In this document: piece by piece, positions 1-12,734 of the stretch
Numbering within the stretch: the stretch's first letter is position 1
Layout: each line of letters begins with the position of its first letter
Origin: Heliocidaris tuberculata
Taxonomy: Eukaryota > Echinodermata > Echinoidea > Camarodonta > Echinometridae
Direction: 5' to 3'
Assembly (NCBI GenBank): GCA_025618425.1
Contig: CM046851.1
Coordinates: forward strand, 8,255,610-8,319,609
Length of the DNA: 64,000 nt
The notes under the pieces: model-generated
Told to the model about the DNA's origin: nothing
What the model saw: the letters and a program-made list of their open reading frames with translations, nothing else
Databases searched by the model: none
Position numbers and translations under genes: made by a program

Positions 1-668
1 TGACCAGGCACCACAAAACCACCAAAAAGTCGCCAGATATGAATTTTTAGTTAAGGTCTGATTCTGAAAGAGGAGATTCTCAGCTTTAAAATGATATATA
101 ACTCATTAGTATTGGATGTTCCTAACTCACTGTACAAAGAGTAGAATGGACAGTCCCCCAGAATGTTACTTCTGAGAAATAAGGGTTTAAAGTTTGCAGT
201 CTATTGAAGCACTCTGACTTGCAAGGTGTTGTGCTAAGGTGAAAACAGGAGGATTAGAACTCAATAAAAATTTCTATGAAGGGATTACCAGATTCTCCTA
301 AAACTTGGCATACTAATTAGGCATATCCTGTTCATCATATTGCACAATTAAGTGACCATGCAAGAACTTATCTGTTTAAAAGTTATGGGAGATCAAAATG
401 AGACAAGTGTTCAGGGTCCTAAAAAAGAAAAGTAATACAACAAAATCCAGAGAAGACGCACATAAGTTCAATAAAAAAAAACTGTCAAAAAATACCACTT
501 TTAGATTGTTTGGTGCCTCGAATTTTTTAGATTACTTAGAAAAAAGTATGCTCTTTCATGAAATACCCAAAACTAAAATTTGACCATGCCAACACAAAAC
601 ACATTGATTGAGCTCTAACTGAAAATCACACAGTGCGACTTTTTGGTGGTTTTGTGGTGCCTGGTCAC
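1..668. mobile_element. TIR element A (non-autonomous), left end at window edge
   Basis: The first 34 bases (TGACCAGGCACCACAAAACC...AGTCGC) are repeated in inverse at 635-668 (GCGACTTTTTGGTGGTTTTG...GGTCAC). The leading G expected by symmetry lies just outside the window, so the target duplication cannot be seen. The subterminal block CAGCTTTAAAATGATATATAA (around 85-105) also occurs in element B. The only internal open frame (398-583) is short and unconvincing. The TIR pattern GTGACC...CAC..CAAAA...AAGTCG is shared with elements B and C. Confidence 0.8.
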
Positions 669-1146
669 ATATATTATGCATCGCATAATTTACTCATTCA
701 CTTGTTTGCAATTAGATGGTATCAAAAGTATTTCATCTGTATTATTGCACTAGGTTGTTATTGAGGTAGAAAAATTGTTGCAAACAAGTACAGGAAATTG
801 CCAATGTAAGAATGAAATTACCTCTTGAAACAAGAAGACTGTAATCTAGCCTTAGACACATAAACGTGTAATCTCAGTACAGTTTGAATAGTAGTAGAAG
901 TAATTTTCTAGTTAACAATTATTATAGTGTATGAAACCAAAAGGATGTGTTTATGAAGTTATGTGAGTATGACATATTGTATTGTTTCATTAAGAGCAAG
1001 ATGTAAGGGATTGAATGCAGCTGTAGTTACATGTAAGTACATGTATCTGAAAAATAGGAGAATTTATGTTTGATATTTGATTTATTTTGAAATTTGATTA
1101 ATGCTCTTTGAAATGGATGAGGAGAACAGCAGGACAGTGAACAAAT
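669..1146. other. Spacer between TIR elements A and B
   Basis: AT-rich sequence with no gene, RNA or repeat structure that I can recognise. Confidence 0.6.
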
Positions 1147-1298
1147 GTGACCCTCCACCACAAAACGACCAATAAGTCGGAAATTTGGGTTTTTAAAATT
1201 TCAACACAGTTTAAAAGCTTAGATTCTAAGCTTTAAAATGATATATAACTTGTCTTGTTTGGACTTTAAGCAAACCCTTGTAAATTGCAATGAGAATA

Positions 1299-3050
1299 GG
1301 TGCGTCTCCATCGGCCCGGGTTTGCTCAAGCTCGAGATTCTAGCCCGATCAGCGCTTCTCGACAAAAAAGTCCGAGTTTGAAAAACCCCGTCTCCATCAG
1401 CCCGAATCGAGCGATTCCCACTCGTTCTTGGAATAAACTCGAGCTTCAGAGCATGCGCACTTCGAAGATGGAAAATTACAAAAAAATATATAGGATAAAT
1501 GAAGAGAAAAGAGCAAAGAAATACATAAGGAAAAGATAAAAAGAGAGAAGGAAAAACAAAGAAATACATAAGAAACAATGAAATACATAAGGAAAAAAAA
1601 CCCCCCCAAAAACAAAGAAATATATAAGGAAATACGAAGAAAACTGGATAGAAAGAGGAACAAAGAAGTACATAAGAATAGAAAGAAGAATAAATAATGG
1701 GGAAAACAAAGAAATACATAAGGAGAAAAAAAATAGAAGGAAAAACAAAGTAATACATAAGAAACAAAGAAATACATAAGAAAACAGATAAAATAGAAAG
1801 AAAAACAAAGAAATACATAAGGAAACATATAAAATAAAAAGAAAAACAAAGAAATACATAAGAAAATATAAAGAGAAGAGGACAGAAAGAACAAAGAAAT
1901 ACATAAACAAACAAAGAAAAGAGGATAGCAAGATCGAAGAACAGAAAATGGAGAAAACAAAGAAATACATAAGGAAAAGATAAAAATAGAGAAGGAAAAC
2001 AAAGAAATATAAAGGGAAGAGGGTAAAAAAGAAGAACAAAGAAATACATATAAATAGACAGAAGAGTAGACAACAGGAAAACAAAGAAATACAAAAGGAA
2101 AGGATAAAAGGATAGAAGAAAACAAAGAAATACATAAAGAATTATAAAGAAAAGAGGATAACAAGAAGAACAAAGAAATACATAAGAAATTAAAGAACAA
2201 TAAAAAATTGGGAAAACAAAGAAATACATAAGGAAAAAGATAAAATAGAAAGAAAAATAAAGAAATACATATGAAGAGAAGAGGAGAGAAAGAAGAACAA
2301 AGAAATACATTAGAATAGAAAGAAGGAATAAATAATGGGGAAAACAAAGAAATATATAAGGAGAAAAAAGAGAGCAGGAAAAACAAAGTAATACATAAGA
2401 AACAAAGAAATACATGAGGAAAATATAGAATAGAAAGAAAAATAAAGAAATACATAAGGAAATATAAAGAGAAGAGGACAGAAAGAACAAAGAAATACAT
2501 AAACAAAGAAAAGAGGATAGCAAGATCGAAGAACAGAAAATGGGAAAAACAAAGAAATACATAAGGAAAAGACAAATAGAGAGAAGAAAAACAAGCAATA
2601 TATAAAGAAAATAGGATAGCAAGAAGAACAAAGAAATACATAAGAATAGAAAGAAGAATAAAGAATGGGGAAAACAAAGAAATACATAAGGAGAAAAAAG
2701 AAAGAAGGAAAAACAAAGAAATACATAAGGAAAAGGTGGAAAGAGAGAAGAAAATCAAGAAATACATAAGGAAAATAACATTTCTAGGATTGGTGTCATG
2801 AATAAATTAACCCGAGTCAAAACCCGAGTGCGTCTTCACCTGCGAATTAGCGGGCTAATTCGCCAAATAGCGCGCTATTTCACAAAAAAACCCGAGTTGA
2901 CTTAGGCTTCTAGCTCGAGCTAGAAACCCACGAAATAGCCAGCTAATTGCGTCTTCATTACAAACTAGCTCGAGCTAGTTCTGATCGGGTTAGTTTCCTG
3001 GATCAGAATTAGCGGGCTATTTTGGAAACTCGGGCTGATGAAGACGGGCC
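1299..3050. mobile_element. Nested TA-flanked TIR element inside B
   Basis: Left end GGTGCGTCTCCATCGGCCCG (1299) and right end ...CGGGCTGATGAAGACGGGCC (to 3050) are imperfect inverted repeats. TA dinucleotides flank both sides (1297-1298 and 3051-3052), as expected for a TA-targeting element. The terminal ~180 and ~250 bp are GC-richer and full of short palindromic CCCGAG / GAGCTCGAGC-type words. The middle is minisatellite (1480-2775). No protein is recognisable, so this is a non-autonomous element. Confidence 0.75.
1480..2775. repeat. A/G-rich minisatellite, unit core AACAAAGAAATACATAAGG
   Basis: The core (A)AACAAAGAAATACATAAG(G) recurs dozens of times with spacing from about 20 to 75 bp. 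Spacers are variable A/G-rich (AAGATAAAAAGAGAGAAGG-like). Higher-order similarity is visible: for example GATAGCAAGATCGAAGAACAGAAAATGG occurs twice, about 600 bp apart. The near-absence of T on the plus strand removes stop codons from all minus-strand frames and creates long spurious open frames there. Confidence 0.9.
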
Positions 3051-3578
3051 TAATGTCAACGTGTCAGACAGGCTCATGACCAAAACAATAGAGAAAACAG
3101 GCTCTAAAGAAGAGTGACCATTTAAGAGTGCCTAATCTGTGTCCTATTGTTTGTCGCACAAAAGGTTGAGTCAAAACTCCCTAGCATACACTGTGAAGTA
3201 CTAATTGGATTGGGTTGAAACTTTCCATACCTTCAGAATAGATATATATATATATATTTGTTTCTTTAGATTTTGAATATCAGACAGTGCATTGTTTTTA
3301 AGCTATACAAGAAAAGTGATGTGAAGTACAATCCCAGAAAGTGGACACACAATGTATGTTTGAATGTCCAGGAAAACATGGTCATTTTGAACGAGAGTAA
3401 AAACATATTTCAACTTGGTATTTTACCCTGAAATTTTGCCAGATAGTAGCTTAATAAATGAACTTTCAGAAAATACAAAAAACTTAAAATCAAAATTTCC
3501 ACCCCAAACCAACTTTTTCAGCTATTTACTGTACAACTCCCATTGCGACTTATTAGTCGTTTTGTGGTGGAGGGTCAC

Positions 3579-4286
3579 AAATAAATGATTTTTACCAAAC
3601 CCCCCAATGAAGTATGATAGTTTTTCTAACATGCTGCCCTCATGTGGCCATAACAGGTGAAACATGAATATTCTTATGGTATATGTATATAATGTTCAAG
3701 ATTGCTTATAATGTTCTTTCTCTCACTTCTATATACATGTATGGTTTACATTTTTTTTTTTACAGCTTTTCTGAATAGAAAAATGCAGTGTTTCATGGGA
3801 AGCAATGATAATAAGAAACATCTTCATAAACTACAGTTGTGTATACATGATTAAAGAATTCTATTGCACCTTTCAAAAAGCCAAAAGTAATTTTATTTTT
3901 GGAAGTTGATTAAAAAGTTATGATTCAAATTTGATGAATATTATTTAATGCAGTGTACATGTATATTTTATGTATTATGTACTAATGACACAGACAAAAT
4001 TAAAGTGCTGTTTAACTTTTTGGTATACATGAAAGTAGTGTAAATGTGCTCAAACCTTTGATTTGAAATGTGTGGCAACATTTTCTGCACTCTCCTAGAT
4101 TCCTAGATTCCTAGATTCCTAGATCCCTTCTGCAAATTAACTTTCAAAAAATGGCTGTAATTGTTTAATTTCCTGAGAAGTATTGCACTTTGACAATAAT
4201 GTCTTTTGCTCCATATAATTGTATCCCCCGGCAGGATGCCAGAGGATACTTTGGATTCAGCAGCGATATGCCGCCGAGTCATATTC
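3579..4286. other. AT-rich intergenic stretch
   Basis: Nothing gene-like. The only structure is a triple CTAGATTC short tandem near 4096-4125 and a CCCCCGGCAGGATGCC block near 4226 that leads into the next tandem array. Confidence 0.55.
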
Positions 4287-5160
4287 TTGTGTGCGCTCTA
4301 ACTGCCACATTCCTTGACGGATTTCTTTAAATTTTGTATGGAGGTGTATCTTGGTATAATCTACCCATACCCACCTATAATTTTTTGGTGATGCTGCCCC
4401 CAGTGTTCCATCTTTTATAGGGTAAAAACTAAAAAGCCATATTTTTTGTGGATGGTTTTTTTCTTTCTTTCAAATTTTGTATGGAAGTGTATCTTGGTAA
4501 AAATCTATGCACCTATAGTTTTTGGTGACACTGCCACCTGTGTCCCATCTTTTATAGGGGTCAGAGGTCATACTTTGGAGAATGGCATCAGTGCACTCTG
4601 CAGGCTACATTTCTTGATGGATTTCTTTAAAATTTTGTATGGAGATGTATCTTGCTACAATCTACACATCTTTACTTTTTGGTGATGCTGCCCTCATTGT
4701 TCCATCCTTATAGGGTCAGAGGTCATTTGTCCTTTTGTGTGCTCTTACTGCCACATTTCTTGACGGATTTCTTTCAAATTTTGTATGGAAGTTTGTCTTA
4801 GTAAAATCTACACATCTGTAGTGTTTGGTGATGCTACCCCCAGTGTTCCGCTTTTTATAGGGTCAAATGTCATATTGTGGTTGCTGTCTTGCATGCACTC
4901 TGGAGTTCACATTTTTTGACTGATTCTTTCAGATTTTTTATGGAGGTCCATCATAGTTTACTCTAGACCTCTACAGTTTTTGGTGATGCTGCCCCAAGTG
5001 TTCCATCTTTTATAGGGTCAAAGGTCATATTTTAGTGGATATCTTGTGTGCGCTCTGCAGGTCACATTTCTTGACAGATTTCTTTCAAATTTTCTATAGA
5101 GATGCGTTATACTCTAATCTACACACATATTGTTTCAGTGATGCTGCTCCTAGTGTTGAC
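4287..5160. repeat. Decayed ~150-bp tandem array
   Basis: The block TGTGTGCGCTCTAACTGCCACAT...CTTGACGGATTTCTTT...TTTTGTATGGAGGTGTATCTTGG...GGTGATGCTGCCCCCAGTGTTCCATC...TATAGGGTCA recurs from about 4287, 4440 (partial), 4587, 4733, 4888 and 5041. Copies are diverged by substitutions and small indels. None has a sustained reading frame. Confidence 0.85.
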
Positions 5161-5938
5161 AATAGTCCGGGCCACTGGTAGTGATCTCTACTTCATCCTT
5201 TTATTTGAGGGAGGGGAGGGGAGGGGGAAGGTTCTTTGTCCCTCCTTTGAACAAAAGGATGATGAAAAAATCGCTGCCAGTGCCGGGGGATACATTCGCA
5301 TTGTGTGGCAAGGCAGATTTCTAGTTTTCATTGATCCAGCATATCATCCAGCCCCAAAATGTCAAAATATTACCTTTAAAAAACGGGATAATACCTCCTC
5401 AAAATAGATTCCCTTCATGGAGCTAGAGAAACTCAGGGAAGAATTAATTATCGTAGAAATCATCTACCAAACATGAGCTGAACTTGAAAGGTGAAAAAGC
5501 AAGGCTCATGTCCTAGAGAGATTGTTACATACACATTTTTAGATCAGGAACACAGTAAATTTTAGGATTGGATCTTCGTCATAGCTGACTCATAAAATGA
5601 ACTTCATGCCCTTGCCAAATGTTGCCCCCCAAACTTGCACTTTGAAGTTTGGCAGAGTTTGGTCATGTTGCATGTCCCAAACTTTCTAAAATTACATTCT
5701 TTCAACGTGTGTATAAAGAAGCCATTTGTTAATATGAGCCAGGCCATTTGGCACAATACCTTGTAAGAAAACTTTTCTGTTTTTCGTCCCTGAAGAAGAT
5801 ATACATGTAGTTTGCTTATTTTGTATGCTCAGGCAAACTTTGCCATAAGAAAAAAGAGAAATAAAGCCACTGCTTTTGATTACTCAAAGTCATTGCACAT
5901 TGTCTGCTATGAGCCAAAAGGTCATTCACTCTGTGTTA
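5161..5938. other. Intergenic stretch, no gene seen
   Basis: A 101-codon frame (5102-5407) overlaps the tandem array end and a G-rich run and shows no recognisable protein features. The rest is unremarkable. Confidence 0.5.
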
Positions 5939-6305
5939 TTAATGACAAGGTTGAGTTCTGGGAAAGGTGAAAAATAAATTGTGAGCTTTATCATTGCTTT
6001 CATGTCAGTTTGGAAGAATATCATAATAGAAATGTCCCATGAACAGGATTGTTCTTCAAATGCCCTCATATTTGAAATATGACGAGAAATAGCTGAAGTG
6101 TTCGGGCCGAACATTCATACCACATGTCTGTGCAGTCCCATGTACCCATTTCTGTGTGCAGTGCATGTGCTTTTCAGCAAGGTTAGGTCAGTTTCTTATC
6201 ATTTTTACGATTCCAAAACCTCACTGTAGACATGACCAACCTTTCCCAATTGCTTTGGGACAATTTCTTTCACAATTTTATTGCATGACCAGAACTCAAC
6301 TTTAT
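5939..6305. mobile_element. MITE, family TTAA..AAGGTTGAGTTCTGG, copy 1
   Basis: Begins TTAATGACAAGGTTGAGTTC and ends CCAGAACTCAACTTTA, imperfect inverted ends. A second, better bounded copy lies at 59477-59866, matching along most of the length (for example CTGAAGTG.TCGGGCCGAACATTCAT). No coding capacity. Confidence 0.85.
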
Positions 6306-8732
6306 CTGTAAGTTCTGTCATCATTTACTTAAGTTTGATTCTTGGGTTTATTTGATGAACACTGTACTTCGCAAGATTTTTCTTTTATTGTCATCTCTTT
6401 TCTGATACTAATGCCATGTCTTCAAAATTATGTTCATGACTTCTTATTGTGATGTATTACTTATTTTTTTATCTTTATGAATCGAATATCACAATTGTAG
6501 GGGATTAATATTAACATTTTGGGGGAGAATGAGAGCAAAATGTCAAATTAGATACAATTTTTTTCTAAAACATATCTGATCTGTTGCACCATCATTGTAA
6601 TTTATTTCTCATCTATTTACTTCTATGTCCAGTGAAAGATATCTAAGTTAAATCCACCCAAGCTTAATGTAAGTATGGGCCCATGGAACAGTACAGTCAT
6701 ACAGATATTTTTAATCTCTTAGAATAATTTGATTAATTCATCCCAAATGTTGATCCCTGCATTTGAGTGAGTAGTTATTACAATTCTGAAAATAAGATTT
6801 TAAGAAGGAACAAGGTGTGCATTTGGTCATGGAATCAATGAATAAATGTTATGATGATTTTCTATAGAGGAGTGAAACCATAGCTTGTCATTTGATAAGC
6901 TACTTTTAATTACTGCTAATTGATAGTAATTATCACAGGAAATTGGGGTGCAGTTGTCAATGAGGACAAAATGGGATATACTTAACTGTATCAGGGCTAT
7001 AAAATACCTTAGAGGCTGGGACTTCGGCCTCTAATCAGCCTCCAAAATAGCCCCATAATCCTCTAAGTAGCCCCGGTGCATTTACTCTTTCAGACATGCG
7101 TTTTCCTTTATTGAGACTTTTTTTTTGCATTTGAAAATTGCCCCTGAGAAAACAAAAGAAAGAAAAAGAAAAAAGATTTATGTGTACAGTGGATCTGAAA
7201 ACCTTCCAGTGCTTTTTCATAAAGCAAAAAAGACGGTTTTAGTAATTGGCATAAGCCCATGAAAATTGTACTATTGGAGGTTATTATTTAATCTTTTAAA
7301 TGTTTTTCAATGCTTTCTGCTTTTAAAAATAACTTTAGAATACAATATACTTTTGCTGAACATGCTATGTAGAAATACATCCGTTTGTTTGTTAAAGAAT
7401 CAAAATAACTTGATGGATATTGCCTTTTCTACTTATTCATATAAGAAAATCTGACTTAAAATATAATTTTGCCCAGTTATTGGTTGCAGCCTAACCAGTT
7501 TTTGAGAAGGAGGCCATATTATTTCTGAGGTAAGTTTGATTGACAGGTTGTATATTTCACTGCATTACCCAAGTGTAACATGTACACTAGCAGGTGTGGA
7601 ACAATGGCCCCACAATTAGTTAATTACAGGAAAGATGAAATCTACAAAAAATAGATGAGGATTCATTTCTTGCCGGAATTTGTAAACGTGAAGGAATGTA
7701 TAATTTACAATGCACTAGATGGCTGTACCTGTGTAGAAATTTGTCCAACATGATCTGCAGATTTTGTTGTTTTAATTTTAGCAGTATAACCAATCAAAAT
7801 GACAAATTCTTTAATTTGATTGAAGCAAATTTGTTTGTTCCTGAAAATTCCTTGGAGCTCCAGATATTACTTTACATTCAAAAGTTGATTGATACATTTA
7901 CATGTAGGCTCAGCAGTTAGCAGCCAATCATTAACCAGAATATGAGTATTGTTTGAAACAGCAAGGAAAAATGTAATTTACAGTTAATGCAATATGTTTG
8001 TCTCTAAATTTATAAATTGGAATATGAAAGACAAAATAGCAGTGATATTGATAAGCAGTAATATTAACACAATATTCTCTTCTGTGAATCTGGTTTATCT
8101 TATAGGCCTTCAGAATTTTAACTGAAATTAACAAAATTACACCCAAGGACATTTTATGTGGGTGTCTCCTGCATTTGACCCATGACAATAGCTACTGTTA
8201 ATGATTGTTTGAATGACAGATTTTTGTCATCGATACTCAGGAAGTAATTAATGGGGGTTTGTGTCTTTAATACCTCAATTCCTTTTTTTTTTTTTTATTA
8301 AGATTTGATTTTTTTATTTGTTGTCACAAATTTGCTGATAAATGAAACAACAAAATCAAGTGGATTTTAATTAGAAATTAATTTGCTTTTGAAATTGTGA
8401 AGAGTAAAGTCTGAGCCCCTTTAAAAGTCAAACTATTTTGACATCCTTAACCAAATCAAAAATTAAAATGCTTTGTCATTATGAAGTACATGTAGTGCCA
8501 TACATTTCCTGATGATAGCTGAAATTATCATTCGAAGAAAATTGTTCTTTGTTGAAGATAAAAATCAATCATGTGTTGATGATACATTGTATTGTATGCC
8601 CCTTAACCCTTTCTAGACAATTGACCACATTTTGTGGTTTGGCTCAATAAATTTTGATTCAGAGCTCTAAAAAATATACCAGATGCATGGATAGAAAGAG
8701 CAAAAATTTCTGCACATACTGTGTCCATTTTT
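6306..8732. other. AT-rich intergenic stretch, no gene seen
   Basis: Only short open frames with low-complexity or unremarkable peptides. A run of T at 8282-8297 and general AT-richness; no repeat family or RNA gene recognised. Confidence 0.5.
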
Positions 8733-8935
8733 GTTCAAATTCAAATTCAAATTCAAAATGAACATTTATTTCCATCTTCAATTAAACAATCAATCAACAT
8801 TCAGAACATTGTATAATAAACTACAGAGTAGAATGAAGGTAGTCGTACAAAAGACTGAAGACTAAATACATGTGGTTCTGGTAACAATGTGGATGGGGGC
8901 ACACACAGAAAAGCAAAAGCTTGAGTTAGGTGCGC
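8733..8935 (-). mobile_element. 3' tail of a retroposon (LINE-like) in minus orientation
   Basis: Read on the minus strand the segment ends ...AATAAATGTTCATTTTGAA followed by repeated TTTGAA hexamers. A short tandem tail after an A-rich 3' end is typical of CR1/L2-type non-LTR elements. No reverse-transcriptase coding sequence remains, so the 5' limit is a guess. Confidence 0.4.
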
Positions 8936-9715
8936 CTACAACATTGAAACAATGAATAACGATACACATGCATGTGCAGAAATTATGCACATGTACATAC
9001 AATTACAGATGTACAAACAAAGAAACAAAGAAAAGAAAAGAAAGAAGAAAGATCCAGTACTGTTATCAAAAGGCTTGTATGGCCCTTAGCATTACTGTAT
9101 GTGCAATGCTATGATACTCACTACGCATTGCTGCTAATCTCATTACCATATTGCGTTTTAAGCCAGGAATTTTAAAAAGGAGAATAAGCTTTTAAATTCT
9201 CAAATTGGCAACACATGAAAGGTTCAAAGTCATTGTTTTTTTTTTTTATATCAAACTGGCAATTTTCAAAAACTTTTCCACAAAATTTGTAACCATATTG
9301 TTTTCAAAGACAATACACCTTGTTAGAACCTTGTAGCACTAAAAGAAAAATATTATTGTTGCCTGGCAATTTGAAGAACTAAATGCAATCAATTTAGCCC
9401 TTAAATAATTCCTGTCCTGAAAGGGGTAATCGAAAGCTGATTTGTAACATAGCAATGAGTCATTTCAATTAATTTATTACCTTGTCAAATGGAAAGGGTT
9501 TACAGCATTTTTGATTTGTCATCTATAGAATGAAACCAAATGGGAAATGTACATGTATTTCCTACTGATGGTTATTTACTTTCTATATACACAAACTTTA
9601 CAAACTTTATCTCCCATAGAGAAGATATGCGATTACCTGTATATATTCAGTAGCACAACATGCCCTGATGATAAATGTTCCATGGTCAATTATCTACACT
9701 ACCCAATTTTTAAAT
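8936..9715. other. Intergenic stretch, no gene seen
   Basis: Homopurine run near 9015-9050 and a T run at 9236-9248. No supported feature. Confidence 0.45.
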
Positions 9716-9800
9716 TTCAACCCTGGACCAAACTCCATAAACCCTATTCCTAACCCTAAACCTAACCTAAAACCCAATTGCAAGCCTAACCCCAGCCCTA
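9716..9800. repeat. Telomere-like CCCTAA-type tract with flanking motif, copy 1
   Basis: Degenerate CCTAACCCTAAACCTAACC sequence follows TTTCAACCCTGGACCAAACT. The same pair in inverted order occurs at 41036-41118, so this is a dispersed repeat with a telomere-like core rather than a telomere. Confidence 0.6.
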
Positions 9801-10828
9801 TATCACAAAATTAGGCCTGGAACAATTTATGTTGGAATCTTCAAGAAGTGCAAACTAGATTTGCCCATTTAATCATTTTAGGGATTCAGTTGGTTGGAAC
9901 AAGAATATGGGGATGTAGTTTAAATTTTTTTAGAAGATTTGATGTGCAGTGTCATCTAATGCCAGTAGATTTAAGAATTCCAGTATTCAAGCAGTTTTCT
10001 AATTGAGCCATTAAATCATCTTTGGCTGAGTAATGAATGATGTTGTTAATTGTTTAATGCAGGCTTCAGGACTTGAACAACTGTTTACTAGTATCTGCAC
10101 TATACCATTGGAAACTGTGCCATGTACAAAGTGTAGTGACAAAACTTAAAAACATCAATTGTTTCCGTGGCAACAGTGAGCTGTGTTCCAACCTCTTCCT
10201 CCCCTCTTGGAACTATGGAAGCTAATAAGCTATGCTGAGATAGAAGATAATTTCTGCCTTATTTGTAGTTTATTTTTTTATAGAGACATCAGACACTGTA
10301 ATAAACCTCTAAAGTGTCTTTTACCACCCACATCCTGTGTTTGTCATTTAATAATACCCCCAAATTGTGGTTATCCTGCAATATGTCAATTTTGCTGTGT
10401 GACATAGGCTTGTGTGTGAAAGATGTATGATTGGCTAATTAGGCTTTGTAACCAGGTATATTTCTCTCTCTCTCTCTCTCTCTTTCATAATGCACCCTCT
10501 GAGGTGCTCACCTTATAAGGTGTAGCCGGTTTACCGAAATCTGCACATGTCCCCCAAATTTCCTGAACATTTATCTTGGAGGTGTCAGTTAGTGCATGCA
10601 AGTCTCAAATTTCTTTGCTTTCTTATAGGATATAGCTTGTGGTATTTTTTGAAACATTTTTGAAAACATACATTGATTTGCCAAATGCAGACTTTTTTTA
10701 GCCTTTGGTTACTATTTTCTCAAATTGTTTTTCCAATGGGAAAGTGTACAAGAATGTTCCAAATTCAGTCTATGAACACACTGTTGTGTGTACATTCCCA
10801 GTGTAGCCACAGTGTATATGAAAACACC
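9801..10828. other. Intergenic stretch, no gene seen
   Basis: Contains a (TC)n run around 10462-10483. Small open frames are unremarkable. Confidence 0.45.
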
Positions 10829-11615
10829 ATTTTTAGCTCATCCGGCTCGAATGGGCAGATGAGCTTATGCCATGGCGAGGCGTCCGTCGTCCGTCGTCCG
10901 TCGTCCGTCCGTCCGTCCGTCCTTCGTCCCGTCCGTCCACAATTTCAAAATGCTTCTTCTTCGCCATTTCTTACCCGATTTTAATTCCGTTTGCTTTATA
11001 TGATAGCACTAGGTGGGGGATTCGAAACTTCTACACAGAATTTTGAAACTCATTAAATATGCCAATTTATGCGCATTTTTCGAAAATCGCAAAAATCGCT
11101 TTTTCTTCATTTATTGACCGATTTTGATTTTTTTTGTTCCATCTGAAAGACTTTCACGAGGTTCATTGAACTTCTACACAGAATTTTTAAATTTTGTCTA
11201 GAAAATTATTTATGCTAATTTATGCGAAATTAATTAAAAATCACGAAAATTGCTTCTTCTTCCTCATTTATTGACCGATTTTGATTTTTTTTGTTCTATC
11301 TGAAAGACTTTCATGAGGTTCATTGAATTTCTTCACAGAATTTTGAATTTTTGTGTAGAAAATTATTTATGCTAATTTATGTGAAAATTTATGCTAATTT
11401 ATATGAAATTTATTTTAAAAAATAAAAAAATTGCTTCTTCTTCCTCATTTATTGACCGATTTTGATTTTTTTTTGTTCCATCTTAAAGACTTTCATGAGG
11501 TTCATTGAACTTCTTCACAGAATTTTGAAATTACAGTCTCAACTCAGTTCAAAGTACAAATTGCGTGAATTTCTTCGCTGGATGCCGGATGAGCGCCACA
11601 TCATTGATGTGCTAG
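10829..11615 (+). mobile_element. GCTCATCCGG dispersed element with GTCC microsatellite and internal tandem units
   Basis: Starts TTTTTAGCTCATCCGGCTCG, followed by GGGCAGATGAGCTTATGCC, a (GTCC/GTC)n run at about 10880-10935, and 2-3 units of 157-181 bp sharing TTATTGACCGATTTTGATTT and GACTTTCA.GAGGTTCATTGAA. It ends near GCCGGATGAGCGCCACATCA at 11584-11603, an inverted echo of the start. I recognise this arrangement as a common dispersed repeat in marine invertebrate genomes; its class is not clear from the sequence. Confidence 0.7.
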
Positions 11616-12734
11616 TTCAGATATTTAACACTAATTTGTCACATAGTCCACCCGTTGGTTACACTGCCACCTGTGAACTCTCTCTGTCTGCAGTGTATCA
11701 CAGCTGTGATAACTCAAAGACATGTTACATGTTATTTTTCCGAATGGTCATATTTCCAAAGGTTCGTTACTCTGACGGTTTGTGATTCCAAAAATGAAAT
11801 AGCTTTAATTCTGTAAATGAACCTTTGCAAAAAGGAACCTTGGAAAAACAAGTACCCCCCCCCCCCCCCATAACTCCTTGATCACAGTAAATACAGTGTA
11901 TTTACAAAGTCAACACAACAAGAAACACTCACATCCCCACTGCAATAAAAATATTAGTGATGTTGGGTTAGTTTTGCTGTGTATATAGACAACCATATTT
12001 ATGTGGCAATATACTCAAGTTGAACACTGTTTAGGCAACATCGAGACAAAAGTTAAAACTTTGAAGCTGGCAAGCTGCTCCCTTCCCAACCTTCAAGTAA
12101 CTTTTTAGAGGCCTCAGTACCCTGCCTTATATTCAGTGGTTATTTGTTCTTTTATATTGTACATAATAGGTTCATCCATATGCAAAGAATTTGAGGTTTG
12201 AATCGCTGTTAAAATCTCACCTTTTCTTCCACCCGTTCACATGTGGGAGAAAAGATTTTCTTATTGCACTTCATTGGCCTTGGTGTGTCACAAAGTGCAT
12301 GGCAAATTATTCCTGAAATAATGCTAATATTAGTGTGATTTGAATTCTGATTAGAATCTCACTAACTATATGGTGAGGTGTATTTTGCTTGTATACAAAG
12401 AAAAATGAGAGTCTGGTGGCAATGCAAACATTTCTGTTGAATCTCACTACTTTCTCTGATTTTCATATGCCTTTTTCACTGGCCTACAGTGTACTTCACT
12501 CCAAAATCGCAATACAAAGAGGCAAGGTTATTCATAGGAAAATGAAACAGTGAATTTGAAGTAAGGTGAATTCTAATTGCGTTTCAAAGATCAATGTTGA
12601 ATCTCTAATTTATCCATGTGTGAACAGCCTGTTATTTTTTTTTGTTGGTGTTGAGCAATATGAACTGTACTGAACCAAAGATACTTTATCCTATCAAGCA
12701 CTGAGGATGGGTTTATACATGTACTTTGATGTCA
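11616..12734. other. Intergenic stretch, no gene seen
   Basis: A C-run at about 11857-11869 and otherwise featureless AT-rich sequence. Confidence 0.45.

Larger units (their letters stand above)
1147..3578. mobile_element. TIR element B, same superfamily as A, with a nested insertion
   Basis: Left end GTGACCCTCCACCACAAAAC at 1147 and right end GTTTTGTGGTGGAGGGTCAC ending at 3578 are inverted matches that continue inward through AAGTCG-type sequence. The left subterminal AAGCTTTAAAATGATATATA matches element A. There is no transposase-like frame. Direct flanks share only AAAT, so the target duplication is unclear. The element is enlarged by a nested element at 1299-3050. Confidence 0.85.

Noticed and set aside
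1219..2767. Overlapping minus-strand open frames of 470, 456, 219 and 138 codons with Phe/Tyr/Cys-rich peptides
   Set aside because: They lie in the A/G-rich minisatellite. Several frames are open at once, the peptides are periodic, and the cause is strand composition that removes stops.
1480..2775. Regularly repeated core with variable spacers, superficially CRISPR-like
   Set aside because: Spacing is irregular (about 20-75 bp), spacers share the same A/G-rich composition, and the genome is eukaryotic.
5102..5407. 101-codon plus-strand frame with a hydrophobic start resembling a signal peptide
   Set aside because: It begins inside the decayed tandem array and runs through a G-rich tract; nothing conserved is seen.
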